A DNA stretch of 64,000 nt from Mycobacterium malmoense (lineage in GTDB: Bacteria > Actinomycetota > Actinomycetes > Mycobacteriales > Mycobacteriaceae). Below are positions 40,908 through 50,168 of this stretch, in pieces (positions within the stretch are counted from its first letter, which is position 1; the number at the start of each line of letters is the position of its first letter). The position numbers were made by a program, and so were the translations under genes. The notes beneath the pieces are model-generated. The model did no database searches. It was not told the DNA's origin and worked only from the letters and a program-made list of their open reading frames with translations. The stretch covers positions 2,046,001-2,110,000 of the forward strand of contig NZ_CP080999.1 of the NCBI RefSeq assembly GCF_019645855.1, in the 5' to 3' direction.

Positions 40908-41606
40908 CTAATCCCGTTTCGGGTCGGTGTCCGTGCGGATCACCTCGGTTTTCGCGTCGTCGTCGGCCGTCGGGATCGCTTCGGTGCGCGCTTCGGGTTC
41001 GGGCTGGGGTTCGGCCTCGGGTTCGGCCTCCCGCTCGACCGTCGCCACCGCCGACGCCTGTCGCTCGGTCTGGGCGTCGGCCGCCTGCGGCGGTATCTCG
41101 CCGGTCGGAGCCTCGTCGGCGCGCACGGCGGAGAAGACGTCGGTGTCGACGCGTTCCTCGTCCGGCCCGCCTTCCCGCCGGGGCGGGGGATTGCGGTCCA
41201 CCCGCCAGCGGCCTCCGGTCACTCCGATGATCCCGGGCAGGAAAACGATGAGCGCGGTGAAGGCCGCGAAGGTCGTCAGCTCGTTGATCAGGCCGCCGGT
41301 GTACAGGCCCGAGTACACCAGCGCGATGAGCCAGGAGACGGCGCCGCTGACAACCCCCGCCACCAGGCCGGCCAGCAACCAGACCATCGCGAGGTCCTGG
41401 CGGCGATCCGGATCCGGGTTGGCGACCGCGTCGGCCCGGCCGTCGAGAACGCCCCACACGGCGACGCCGATCACGAACAGGAGCAGCAGCACAATGCTGA
41501 ACAGCCCGGCCTGCGTCTGCCACGCATTGATCAGCGCCCCCTGGAACAAGCGGACGATGACCATGACCGCGGCGAACACCAGTCCGCGCAGCATCCAGTT
41601 CCTCAT
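40908..41606 (-). CDS. Membrane protein with acidic C-terminal tail (Rv2536 type)
   Basis: A 232-residue protein with about four membrane segments in the first 130 residues (GLVFAAVMVIVRLF, GLFSIVLLLLFVIGVAVWGVL, MVWLLAGLVAGVVSGAVSWLIALV, LTTFAAFTALIVFLPGIIGV) and a charged cytoplasmic tail rich in Glu, Pro, Ala and Arg. The fold is often labelled B-4DMT-like. Divergent from pepQ with only 33 bases between the starts, so their promoters overlap. Function unknown. Confidence 0.8.
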   Translation of the reverse strand: MRNWMLRGLVFAAVMVIVRLFQGALINAWQTQAGLFSIVLLLLFVIGVAVWGVLDGRADAVANPDPDRRQDLAMVWLLAGLVAGVVSGAVSWLIALVYSGLYTGGLINELTTFAAFTALIVFLPGIIGVTGGRWRVDRNPPPRREGGPDEERVDTDVFSAVRADEAPTGEIPPQAADAQTERQASAVATVEREAEPEAEPQPEPEARTEAIPTADDDAKTEVIRTDTDPKRD

Positions 41607-41639
41607 GGGTGCTCAGCGTAGCGAGTACCGTCAAGGGTC

Positions 41640-42773
41640 GTGACACATTCCCAGCGTCGAGACAATCTGAAAGCGCAAATGGGTGCCAGCGGGCTGGACG
41701 CGATGCTGGTCACGGACCTGATCAACGTACGTTATCTGTCGGGTTTCAGCGGGTCGAACGGCGCGTTGCTGGTGTTTGCCGACGACTCGAACGATCGAGG
41801 CGCGGTGCTGGCCACCGACGGCCGGTACCGCACCCAGGCCGCGGAGCAGGCACCCGACCTCGAGATCGCCATCGAGCGGGCCCTCGGGCGCTACCTGGTG
41901 GGCCGGGCCGCCGACGCCGGCGTGGGCAAGCTGGGCTTCGAAAGCAACGTGGTCACCGTCGACGGCTTCGACGCGCTCACCGGCGAGCTCGACGAGCGAA
42001 AGGCGGCCACCGAGCTGGTGCGGGCCGCCGGGACCGTCGAGGCGCTGCGCGAGGTCAAGGACGCCGGCGAGGTGGCGCTGCTGCGGCTGGCCTGCGAGGC
42101 GGCCGACGCCGCGCTGACCGATCTGGTGGCGCGCGGCGGCCTGCGGCCCGGGCGCACCGAGCGCGAGGTGAGCCGCGAGCTGGAGGTCCTGATGCTCGAC
42201 CACGGCGCCGACGCGGTCTCGTTCGAGACGATCGTGGCCGCCGGGCCGAATTCGGCGATCCCGCACCACCGCCCGACCGGCGCGGTCCTGGCGGCCGGCG
42301 ATTTCGTCAAGATCGACTTCGGCGCGCTGGTCGCCGGCTATCACTCCGACATGACCCGCACTTTCGTGCTGGGCAAGGCCGGTAAGGCCGCCGACTGGCA
42401 GCTGGAGATCTATCGGCTGGTCGCCGAGGCGCAGCGGGCCGGCCGGGAGGCGTTGCGGGCGGGCGCCGCCCTGCGCGACGTCGACGCCGCGGCGCGCAAG
42501 CTGATCGTCGACGCCGGCTACGGCGAGCAGTTCGGCCACGGTTTGGGGCACGGCGTGGGCCTGCAGATCCACGAAGCGCCGGGAATCGGCGCGACGTCCG
42601 CCGGTACACTGCTTGCGGGCTCCGTGGTGACCGTGGAGCCCGGCGTCTACTTACCCGGCCGCGGCGGTGTCCGCATCGAGGACACGCTCGTCGTGCCTGG
42701 CAAGAGCTCAGAAACCACCGGGCACGCCCCGGAATTGCTGACCCGGTTCCCCAAGGAACTGGCCATCCTGTAG
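41640..42773 (+). CDS. pepQ: M24-family Xaa-Pro peptidase
   Basis: A 377-residue cytoplasmic dipeptidase/aminopeptidase P-like enzyme: creatinase N-domain (residues 1-130) and pita-bread catalytic domain with the five metal ligands in KIDFGALVAGYHSDMTRTF (two Asp), GHGLGHGVGLQIHE (His), TVEPGVYLPG (Glu) and RIEDTLVV (Glu). GTG 41640. It begins a run with efp and nusB, an arrangement conserved in mycobacteria. Confidence 0.92.
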   Translation: MTHSQRRDNLKAQMGASGLDAMLVTDLINVRYLSGFSGSNGALLVFADDSNDRGAVLATDGRYRTQAAEQAPDLEIAIERALGRYLVGRAADAGVGKLGFESNVVTVDGFDALTGELDERKAATELVRAAGTVEALREVKDAGEVALLRLACEAADAALTDLVARGGLRPGRTEREVSRELEVLMLDHGADAVSFETIVAAGPNSAIPHHRPTGAVLAAGDFVKIDFGALVAGYHSDMTRTFVLGKAGKAADWQLEIYRLVAEAQRAGREALRAGAALRDVDAAARKLIVDAGYGEQFGHGLGHGVGLQIHEAPGIGATSAGTLLAGSVVTVEPGVYLPGRGGVRIEDTLVVPGKSSETTGHAPELLTRFPKELAIL

Positions 42774-42787
42774 GAGATAGACCGACC

Positions 42788-43351
42788 GTGGCAACCACTG
42801 CCGACTTCAAGAACGGACTTGTCCTGGTAATCGACGGACAGCTGTGGACGATCACCGAGTTCCAGCACGTCAAGCCCGGCAAGGGCCCGGCCTTCGTGCG
42901 CACCAAGCTGAAGAACGTGCTGTCGGGCAAGGTTGTCGACAAGACGTACAACGCCGGGGTCAAGGTGGAGACCGCCACCGTCGACCGGCGCGACACCACC
43001 TACCTGTACCGCGACGGCTCGGACTTCGTGTTCATGGACAGCCAGGACTACGAGCAGCACCCGCTGCCGGAGTCGCTGGTCGGCGACGCGGCCCGGTTCC
43101 TGCTGGAGGGCCTGCCGGTGCAGGTGGCGTTCCACAACGGGGCGCCGCTGTACCTCGAGCTGCCGGTGACCGTGGAACTGGAGGTCACCCACACCGAGCC
43201 GGGTCTGCAGGGCGACCGGTCCAGCGCCGGCACCAAGCCGGCCACCCTGGAGACCGGCGCGCAGATCAACGTGCCGCTGTTCATCAACACCGGCGACAAG
43301 CTGAAGGTGGACTCGCGTGACGGCAGCTATCTGGGCCGGGTTAATGCCTGA
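42788..43351 (+). CDS. efp: Translation elongation factor P
   Basis: A 187-residue three-domain factor that rescues ribosomes stalled on polyproline. The conserved tip loop reads KPGKGPAFVRTK, with the Lys that is modified in other bacteria; C-terminal signature INVPLFINTGDKLKVDSRDGSYLGR is complete. GTG 42788, 14 bases after pepQ; two bases separate it from nusB. Confidence 0.97.
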   Translation: MATTADFKNGLVLVIDGQLWTITEFQHVKPGKGPAFVRTKLKNVLSGKVVDKTYNAGVKVETATVDRRDTTYLYRDGSDFVFMDSQDYEQHPLPESLVGDAARFLLEGLPVQVAFHNGAPLYLELPVTVELEVTHTEPGLQGDRSSAGTKPATLETGAQINVPLFINTGDKLKVDSRDGSYLGRVNA

Positions 43352-43353
43352 GG

Positions 43354-43839
43354 ATGCCTGACGGAAAGCCGGGCAAACCGGTCAAGGGACGCCATCAGGC
43401 CCGCAAGCGCGCGGTGGACCTGTTGTTCGAGGCCGAGGCCCGCGGCATGAGCCCGGCCGAGGTGGTCGACGCCCGTACCACGCTGGCCGAAGCCAACCCG
43501 GACGTCGCGCCGCTGCACCCGTACACGGCCGCGGCGGCCCGAGGCGTCGGCGAGCACGCCGCCCACATCGACGACCTGATCGGCGCGCATCTGCAGGGCT
43601 GGACGCTGGACCGGCTGCCCGCCGTGGACCGGGCCGTCCTGCGGGTCGCGGTCTGGGAGCTGCTCTACGCCGACGACGTGCCGGAGCCGGTCGCCGTCGA
43701 CGAGGCCGTGCAGCTGGCCAAGGAGCTGTCCACCGACGACTCGCCGGGCTTCGTCAACGGGGTGCTGGGCCAGGTCATGCTGGTGACGCCGCAGATCCGG
43801 GCGGCCGCCCAGGCGGTCCGCGAGCAGCGGGCACAATAG
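43354..43839 (+). CDS. nusB: Transcription antitermination factor NusB
   Basis: A 161-residue all-helical RNA-binding protein acting in rRNA antitermination. Signatures: KGRHQARKRAVDLLFEAEARG at the N-terminus, DRLPAVDRAVLRVAVWELLY, and DEAVQLAKELSTDDSPGFVNGVLG. ATG 43354 follows the efp stop by two bases. Confidence 0.96.
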   Translation: MPDGKPGKPVKGRHQARKRAVDLLFEAEARGMSPAEVVDARTTLAEANPDVAPLHPYTAAAARGVGEHAAHIDDLIGAHLQGWTLDRLPAVDRAVLRVAVWELLYADDVPEPVAVDEAVQLAKELSTDDSPGFVNGVLGQVMLVTPQIRAAAQAVREQRAQ

Positions 43840-43866
43840 CGGCTACCCGCAGGAACAGGTGACGAC

Positions 43867-46695
43867 ATGAATCGAGACAGCGCCCGGCCGCGACGGCTCC
43901 GTGTGTCCGCGCTGGCGGCGGTCGCCAACCCGTCGTACACGCGCCTGGACACCTGGAACCTGCTCGACGACGCCTGCCGTCACCTCGCCGAGGTGGACCT
44001 GGCCGGGCTTGACAAGGCCCACGACATCGCGCGGGTGCGACGGCTGATGGACCGGCTCGGCGCCTACGAGCGGTACTGGCTGTACCCGGGCGCGGGAAAC
44101 CTGGCGACGTTCCGCGCCCACCTCGACGCGCTTTCCACGGTGCGGCTCGCCGAGGAGGTGTCGCTGGCCGTGCGCCTGCTCTCCGAATACGGCGACCGCG
44201 CGGGGCTGTTCGACACGTCCGCGCCCCTGGCCGAGCAGGAGCTGGTCGCGCAGGCCAAACAGCAGCAGTTCTACACGGTGCTGCTCGCCGACGACGCCCC
44301 GGCGACGGCCCCCGACAGCCTGGCCGAGTGCCTGCGGGCGCTGCGCAACCCGTCCGCCGAGGTGCAGTACGAGCTGCTCGTGGTGGGGAGCATCGAGGAC
44401 GCCATCACCGCGGTCGCGCTGAACGGCGAGATCCAGGCGGCGATCATCCGCCACGACCTGCCGCTGCGATCCCACGACCGGGTGCCGTTGATGAACACGC
44501 TGCTGGGCAGCGCCGGGGACGACGTGGTGGCGGACGGCACCCAGGACTGGGTCGAGTGCGCCGAATGGATCAGGGAGCTGCGGCCGCACATCGACCTCTA
44601 TCTGCTCACCGACGAGTCGATCGCCGCGGAGACCGAGGACGAACCCGACGTCTACGATCGCACGTTCTACCGACTCAACGACGTCACCGACCTGAACAGC
44701 ACGGTGCTCGCGGGCTTGCGAAACCGTTACGCCACACCGTTTTTCGACGCCCTGCGGGCCTACGCGTCGGCACCGGTCGGCCAATTCCACGCGCTTCCCG
44801 TCGCGCGGGGCGCCAGCATCTTCAACTCCAAGTCGCTGCAGGACATGGGCGAGTTCTACGGCCGCAACATCTTCATGGCCGAGACGTCGACCACCTCCGG
44901 CGGGCTGGACTCGCTGCTGGACCCGCACGGCAACATCAGGGCGGCGATGAACAAGGCGGCCGTGACCTGGAACGCCAATCACACCTACTTCGTCACCAAC
45001 GGAACCTCGACCGCCAACAAGATCGTCGTGCAGGCCCTGACCCGCCCGGGCGACATCGTGCTCATCGACCGCAACTGCCACAAGTCGCATCACTACGGCC
45101 TGGTGCTCGCCGGGGCCTACCCGCTGTATCTGGACGCCTACCCGCTGACCGAGTACGCGATCTACGGGGCGGTGTCACTGCACACCATCAAGAAGGCGCT
45201 GCTGGACCTGGAGGCGGCCGGGCAGCTGCACCGGGTGCGCATGCTGCTGCTCACCAACTGCACCTTCGACGGCGTCGTCTACAACCCCCGCCACGTGATG
45301 GAGGAGGTGCTGGCGATCAAGCCGGACATCTGCTTTTTGTGGGACGAGGCGTGGTACGCGTTCGCGACGGCGGTGCCGTGGGCGCGGCAGCGGACCGCGA
45401 TGGTGGCCGCCGAGCGCCTTGAGCAGATGCTGGCGTCCCCGGAATACGCCGCGAAATACCGGGATTGGGCCACAGAGATGGAAGCGGTCGACCGGTCCGG
45501 GTGGCTCGATCGCCGGCTGCTTCCCGACCCCGCCCGCGCCCGCGTGCGGGTGTACGCGACGCACTCCACGCACAAGTCGCTGTCGGCGCTGCGGCAGGCG
45601 TCGATGATCCACGTCCGCGACCAGGATTTCAACGCGCTGACCCGTGACTCGTTCGCCGAGGCGTTCCTGACCCACACCTCCACGTCGCCCAACCAGCAGC
45701 TGCTCGCGTCGTTGGACCTCGCGCGCCGGCAGGTCGACATCGAGGGCTTCGAGCTGGTCCGCAACGTCTACAACATGGCGCTGGTCTTCCGGCACCGGGT
45801 GCGCAAGGACCGGCTGATCAGCAAGTGGTTCCGCATCCTCGACGAGTCCGACCTGGTGCCCGACGAGTTCCGGGCGTCGTCGGTCAGCTCGTACCGGCAG
45901 GTCAGGCAGGGCGCGCTGGCCGAGTGGAACGAGGCGTGGCGATCCGACCAGTTCGTGCTGGACGCGACGCGGGTCACGCTGTTCGTCGGCAAGACCGGGA
46001 TGAACGGGTACGACTTCCGCGAGAAGATCCTGATGGAACGGTTCGGCATCCAGATCAACAAGACGTCGATCAACAGCGTGCTGCTGATCTTCACCATCGG
46101 GGTCACCTGGTCGAGCGTGCACTACCTGCTCGACGTGCTGCGGCGGGTCGCCACCGACTTCGATCGCAGCCAGAGCGCGGGCGGCAAGGACGACCGCGCC
46201 CTGCAGCAGCGCCGGGTCGAGGAGATCACCGAGGACCTGCCGCACCTGCCCGATTTCAGCGAGTTCGACATCGCCTTCCGTCCCGTCGACGCCTGCAAGT
46301 TCGGCGACATGCGGGCGGCCTTCTACGCCGGATACGAGGAGTCGGACCGCGAGCACGTGTTGATCGGCAGGGCCGGGCGGCGGCTGGCCGAGGGCAAGAC
46401 GCTGGTGTCCACCACGTTCGTGGTGCCCTACCCGCCCGGCTTCCCGGTGCTGGTCCCGGGTCAGGTGGTCTCCAAGGAGATCGTCTATTTCCTCGCCCAG
46501 CTCGACGTGAAGGAAATCCACGGCTACAACCCCGAACTCGGGCTGTCGGTGTTCACCGCGGAGGCGCTGGCCCGGATGGAGGCCCAGCGGAACGCGGCGA
46601 TGGCCGCGGTCGGTTCGGCGTTCCCGCTCTTCGAGCTGCCGTCGGACGCATCGGCTTTGAATGGCGACCGCGTCGTGGTTCCCGAAGAGGCCTGA
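43867..46695 (+). CDS. Orn/Lys/Arg decarboxylase family protein (Rv2531c type)
   Basis: A 942-residue fold type I PLP enzyme. The N-terminal 300 residues are a wing/response-regulator-like region; the PLP core follows, with FVTNGTSTANKIVVQ, LIDRNCHKSHHYG, LWDEAWYAF, and the Schiff-base Lys in THSTHKSLSALRQ (about residue 575). The C-terminal decarboxylase domain ends EIHGYNPELGLSVFT. Usually annotated adi; arginine, lysine or ornithine preference cannot be read from sequence. It follows nusB by 27 bases and is the last collinear gene before the CRISPR-associated block. Confidence 0.9.
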   Translation: MNRDSARPRRLRVSALAAVANPSYTRLDTWNLLDDACRHLAEVDLAGLDKAHDIARVRRLMDRLGAYERYWLYPGAGNLATFRAHLDALSTVRLAEEVSLAVRLLSEYGDRAGLFDTSAPLAEQELVAQAKQQQFYTVLLADDAPATAPDSLAECLRALRNPSAEVQYELLVVGSIEDAITAVALNGEIQAAIIRHDLPLRSHDRVPLMNTLLGSAGDDVVADGTQDWVECAEWIRELRPHIDLYLLTDESIAAETEDEPDVYDRTFYRLNDVTDLNSTVLAGLRNRYATPFFDALRAYASAPVGQFHALPVARGASIFNSKSLQDMGEFYGRNIFMAETSTTSGGLDSLLDPHGNIRAAMNKAAVTWNANHTYFVTNGTSTANKIVVQALTRPGDIVLIDRNCHKSHHYGLVLAGAYPLYLDAYPLTEYAIYGAVSLHTIKKALLDLEAAGQLHRVRMLLLTNCTFDGVVYNPRHVMEEVLAIKPDICFLWDEAWYAFATAVPWARQRTAMVAAERLEQMLASPEYAAKYRDWATEMEAVDRSGWLDRRLLPDPARARVRVYATHSTHKSLSALRQASMIHVRDQDFNALTRDSFAEAFLTHTSTSPNQQLLASLDLARRQVDIEGFELVRNVYNMALVFRHRVRKDRLISKWFRILDESDLVPDEFRASSVSSYRQVRQGALAEWNEAWRSDQFVLDATRVTLFVGKTGMNGYDFREKILMERFGIQINKTSINSVLLIFTIGVTWSSVHYLLDVLRRVATDFDRSQSAGGKDDRALQQRRVEEITEDLPHLPDFSEFDIAFRPVDACKFGDMRAAFYAGYEESDREHVLIGRAGRRLAEGKTLVSTTFVVPYPPGFPVLVPGQVVSKEIVYFLAQLDVKEIHGYNPELGLSVFTAEALARMEAQRNAAMAAVGSAFPLFELPSDASALNGDRVVVPEEA

Positions 46696-46799
46696 CGCCT
46701 CCGGTTTCCCGGCTTCCCGGCGTCGAATTGTGCTGCCGTGGCGCCAATTACCGCATATTCACCCCAAAGGGCCGTCAATAGACTGCAATATATTTCAAT

Positions 46800-47468
46800 A
46801 TGCAAACAAATGGAGGCTTTGATCCGGTGAACCGCCGCCGTCCTGACGAGGTCGCGGTGCGCGTGTGGGGTCCGTTCGCCTGCTTCACGCGGCCCGAGTA
46901 CGCGACCGAACGCGTCTCCTACCCGGTGATCACACCGCCCGCGGCGGTCGGTGTGCTCTCGTCGATCTTCTGGAAGCCCGAGTTCGACTGGATCATTACC
47001 CGGATCTGGGTACTCGCTGAGCCACAATGGGTGTCGATGACCCGCAACGAGGTCAAGAAGCGCGCCACCCTCAACGTCAAAATCAACGTGCTGGCCGACC
47101 GGACACAGCGACACAACCTCTTCCTTCGAGATGTCGATTACGTCATCTTCGCGCGCCTATCGCTTCGGCCCCACGCGTCCGATCCGGTTGCCAAGTACCG
47201 TGACCAGTTTCGCCGGCGCGTCGAGCGCGGTGCGTTTTTCGCGCCGCCCTATCTGGGGCTGCGCGAGTATGCCGCGTCGTTCGCTCCCGTCGATATCGCT
47301 GGGACGCGGCCACTTTCAAGCCTGACGATCCCCGTCGGCCCGATGAGCCTCGACCTCGGCTATCACGGCGACGACGGGCGGCTCACCGAGCCCGAGTTCT
47401 TCGGCGCGACGGTTACCGGTGGCGTGCTCGACGACATCCCCGTTCCGGCTCGGCTCAAGGGCCGTTGA
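46800..47468 (+). CDS. cas5c: CRISPR type I-C Cas5 (Cas5c/Cas5d)
   Basis: A 222-residue RAMP protein with the family signature VWGPFACFTRPEYATERVSYPVITPPAAVG and DRTQRHNLFLRDVDYV. In type I-C, Cas5 cuts precursor crRNA at the base of the repeat stem and caps the 5' handle. ATG 46800 is six bases after a TATATT -10-like element, fitting a leaderless start; GTG 46827, with GGAGG ten bases upstream, is the alternative. First gene of a three-gene operon; its stop shares one base with the cas8c start. Somewhat lower GC than neighbours suggests transfer. Confidence 0.92.
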   Translation: MQTNGGFDPVNRRRPDEVAVRVWGPFACFTRPEYATERVSYPVITPPAAVGVLSSIFWKPEFDWIITRIWVLAEPQWVSMTRNEVKKRATLNVKINVLADRTQRHNLFLRDVDYVIFARLSLRPHASDPVAKYRDQFRRRVERGAFFAPPYLGLREYAASFAPVDIAGTRPLSSLTIPVGPMSLDLGYHGDDGRLTEPEFFGATVTGGVLDDIPVPARLKGR

Positions 47469-49210
47469 TGCTGCTGGCGAGCCTGAACGAGCTCCACGGC
47501 CTACTCGTTGCCACGGATCGATTGCCCCCGATCGGGTACCGGCGTAAGCGCGTCCGGTTTCTCGTCGACCTCGACGACGACGGGCGATGCCTGTCCGTCA
47601 TCGACACGGCGCCGGACGAAACCGTGCGGGCGGTGCCGGAGATCGGCCGGACGAGCGGTGTCAAACCGTTCTTGGCATGCGACAACGGCCGGTATGTTCT
47701 TGGCCTGCCCAGACGCGTTGGCGACGAGGCTAGGGCGCTCAGATGCCACGCGGCGTTCCTGGATCTGCTCATCGACGCGGCCGCGGCGCTGGACACCACG
47801 GACCGTTCAGCGGCGCGGCAGCTGCGGGTGGTCGCCGGCTTTGTGTCCGACCGGAATCGGGCGATCAGCGATTTTCGCCGCCACGGCATCGTGTTCGACC
47901 GCGACTACAAGGGGGAACTGACGGCGGCCGGCTGGCGAATCGCGTTCAGGGTCAACGGTGTCAATCCCGTCGAGTTGCCCGCGGTCCAAGACTGGTGGGC
48001 GGAGATCGTCAGTGACGACCTCGTCGGCGAGGCCGAAGGGTGGTGCCAGGTTTCGGGCGCCCGATCGCGGCTCGCCAGGAAAATGCCCGGCGTGGCCGTC
48101 AAGCCCGGAACCCCTCAGGCATTGATCTCGGCGAATTTCGTAGCCGCGGAACGTTACAACGCGAGCCAGTCCGGCGGCGCCCGGATCGCGGTGCCGGTTG
48201 CGATTCGGAGCCACCAGGCGCTCAACTGGTTGCTGGCCGATCCGCATCACCACCGCGGTCTCGGCGACCTGACGTTCGTCTGGTGGCTGGCCACTGATAT
48301 GGAAGTCGATCCGTTCAACGTGATCGCCCGGCCATTCGACGACGATGTCGCGGCTTTCCTCGAAAAGCCGTGGACCGGTTGGCCCGGACTTTCGCCTTCG
48401 GACAGCTTCCGCCTGCTCGAGTTGTCCCTGACCGAGGGCCGGGTGGTGATCCGATTCGATCATGTGAGCACGCTCGCCGAGATCGAGCAACGCACACGAC
48501 GGTGGCTCGAGCTCATTGCGCGCCCGGGCCGGAACGGTACGACCTACCGGCCCACCTTTCGGCACCTTGCCAAGGCGACCGCCCCGCCCGACGAGGGGAA
48601 CGTGCGAAAGGCGCGCAAGGACCGGGCCGTCGAAGCGTTCGCCCGCGCGGCGGTGGCGGGCACACCACTGCCACGCCCGGTGTTGGCGGCGCTTGTCGGC
48701 CGTTGTCGCGCCGTTCCGGTTCCCCGTGTGGGGGACAGGGTCGACTGGCTAGCCGTGGACGCTCGCCTGGCATGCCTGAATCTCCATGTGCACCTCGAGG
48801 AGGATCGGATGGGTGAAATCCACACGGCCGCAGAGCTTTGCGGCCGGATGCTTGCCCAGCTCGACGCCGCACAGCGTGCCGCGCTCGGCGACGACGTCAA
48901 CCGCACGATCGCCGACCGCTACTACGCCAGCGCCTCGACGATGCCGAAAAGGGTCTTCGCGGGCCTCTTCAAGACCGCCAGCCACCACCTGGCGACGGCC
49001 GGTGGATCGGACGGCGGCAAGGCCGCCCAGGTCGCGATCTCGCGCCGGTTGGCCGAGCTGGTCGCGTTGCTGGCCGAGGCGGGCGGCTGGCCCACCGCAC
49101 TCGGGTTGGAGCAACAGGCCGACTTCGCGCTCGGCTATTGGGACGAACGGCAGGCGGGTTTCCGCCGCGCGCCGGCGGACACCGACGAAACAACCTCCGA
49201 GGAGGCATGA
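47468..49210 (+). CDS. cas8c: CRISPR type I-C large subunit Cas8c (Csd1)
   Basis: A 580-residue Cas8c, near the usual length, intact. Seen: N-terminal LLASLNELHGLL and GYRRKRVRFLVDLDDDG, central NFVAAERYNASQSGGARIAVPVA, FVWWLATD, and a C-terminal helical region that corresponds to the small subunit Cas11c (separate feature). In I-C Cascade this subunit recognises the PAM and target DNA. ATG 47468 is used; TTG 47465 also possible. One base separates its stop from the cas7c start. Confidence 0.92.
   Translation: MLLASLNELHGLLVATDRLPPIGYRRKRVRFLVDLDDDGRCLSVIDTAPDETVRAVPEIGRTSGVKPFLACDNGRYVLGLPRRVGDEARALRCHAAFLDLLIDAAAALDTTDRSAARQLRVVAGFVSDRNRAISDFRRHGIVFDRDYKGELTAAGWRIAFRVNGVNPVELPAVQDWWAEIVSDDLVGEAEGWCQVSGARSRLARKMPGVAVKPGTPQALISANFVAAERYNASQSGGARIAVPVAIRSHQALNWLLADPHHHRGLGDLTFVWWLATDMEVDPFNVIARPFDDDVAAFLEKPWTGWPGLSPSDSFRLLELSLTEGRVVIRFDHVSTLAEIEQRTRRWLELIARPGRNGTTYRPTFRHLAKATAPPDEGNVRKARKDRAVEAFARAAVAGTPLPRPVLAALVGRCRAVPVPRVGDRVDWLAVDARLACLNLHVHLEEDRMGEIHTAAELCGRMLAQLDAAQRAALGDDVNRTIADRYYASASTMPKRVFAGLFKTASHHLATAGGSDGGKAAQVAISRRLAELVALLAEAGGWPTALGLEQQADFALGYWDERQAGFRRAPADTDETTSEEA
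48797..48811 (+). promoter_or_regulatory. Internal ribosome-binding site and start codon inside cas8c
   Basis: GAGGAGG at 48797-48803 is a near-perfect Shine-Dalgarno sequence five bases before an in-frame ATG at 48809 (residue 448 of Cas8c). This matches the known type I-C rule that Cas11c is made by internal initiation in cas8c. Confidence 0.7.
48809..49210 (+). CDS. cas11c: Predicted Cas11c small subunit made by internal initiation in cas8c
   Basis: The last 133 codons of cas8c, same frame, starting MGEIHTAAELCGRMLAQLD and mostly helical (YYASASTMPKRVFAGLFKTASHHLA, ISRRLAELVALLAEAGGW). Established: in studied type I-C systems, an independent small subunit of about this size is translated from within cas8c and is needed for the Cascade. 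Seen here: a strong Shine-Dalgarno at the right spacing and position. The product itself is inferred. Confidence 0.6.
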   Translation: MGEIHTAAELCGRMLAQLDAAQRAALGDDVNRTIADRYYASASTMPKRVFAGLFKTASHHLATAGGSDGGKAAQVAISRRLAELVALLAEAGGWPTALGLEQQADFALGYWDERQAGFRRAPADTDETTSEEA

Positions 49211-49211
49211 G

Positions 49212-50117
49212 ATGACGAAGCCGGCCCATCTCGACGTCGCGAGACGGCACGACTTTTTGATGCTGTATGACGTCACCGGCGGCAACCCAAATGGAGACCC
49301 GGACAACGAGAAGGCGCCGCGCGGTGATCCCGAAACGGGCCACGCCTGGGTCAGCGACGTGGCGATCAAGCGCAAAGTCCGGTCGTTTATCGCCGATGCT
49401 TACGCGGGCCGTGAGGGCTTCGATATCTATGTCGGCGAGGCCGTTGCCCTCAACCAGCGGCACCGCGCCGCGTCGGAACGCCTTGGCATGCGGCCAAATA
49501 GCAAGCGCTCCGTCGCCGACCAACAGAAGGTGGCTGTCGAACTCGCCCGACGCTACTACGACGTCCGCGCTTTCGGCGCGGTCATGTCCACCGGTGACCA
49601 TCCCGCGGGCCAGCTTCGCGGGCCGATTCAGATCGCGGGCATCAGCACGAGCGTCGAACCCGTACAACCATCCGAGTTGACGATTACCCGTGTCGCGGTG
49701 ACCAAGGAATCGGATTTGGCGAAGTTTGCCGCGGGTGAGAGGGGCGGCAAGGATCGTGAGATGGGCACGAAACACGTTGTGCCGTATGCGCTTTTCCGCG
49801 TACTGGGATTCGTGACACCCGCCCTTGCCGAGAAGACGGGGTTCGACGACGAGGACCTCAAAGTCTTCTGGGACGCGCTGCAACGCATGTGGTCGATCGA
49901 TCGGTCGTCATCGCGCGGCATGACCGGGTGCCGCGGCATTCACATCTTCAGCCATGACGACCGTTACGGGCGCTGCCACCCCGATCGGCTGTTCAGTCGC
50001 GTATCGGTCACCCGCAAGGTGGAGGGTCCGGCGCGCCACTTCAGCGACTACCACGTCGACGTCGACGTCGCAGGTCTCGATTCGCTTGGCGTCACGCACA
50101 CGCTCATCGGTGATTGA
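49212..50117 (+). CDS. cas7c: CRISPR type I-C backbone subunit Cas7c (Csd2)
   Basis: A 301-residue Cas7-family RAMP that coats the crRNA spacer. Signatures: FLMLYDVTGGNPNGDPDNEKAPR at the start, TGHAWVSDVAIKRKVR, YYDVRAFGAVMSTG, GPIQIAGISTS, MGTKHVVPYALFRVLGFV and SSSRGMTGCRGIHIFSHDD. Full length, undamaged. Last gene of the operon; no cas4, cas1, cas2 or cas3 follows, only a solitary repeat and then a TetR gene on the other strand. Confidence 0.93.
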   Translation: MTKPAHLDVARRHDFLMLYDVTGGNPNGDPDNEKAPRGDPETGHAWVSDVAIKRKVRSFIADAYAGREGFDIYVGEAVALNQRHRAASERLGMRPNSKRSVADQQKVAVELARRYYDVRAFGAVMSTGDHPAGQLRGPIQIAGISTSVEPVQPSELTITRVAVTKESDLAKFAAGERGGKDREMGTKHVVPYALFRVLGFVTPALAEKTGFDDEDLKVFWDALQRMWSIDRSSSRGMTGCRGIHIFSHDDRYGRCHPDRLFSRVSVTRKVEGPARHFSDYHVDVDVAGLDSLGVTHTLIGD

Positions 50118-50168
50118 CGACGAGCGCTAGATCCGCTGCGTTCTCTTCGCCGTCTTGATAAGTTCGTC

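Noticed and set aside
46696..46799. A cas leader, cas3 remnant or extra small gene before cas5c
   Set aside because: The 100 bases hold only an AT-rich promoter-like stretch near the start; no helicase or nuclease motif is readable in any frame.
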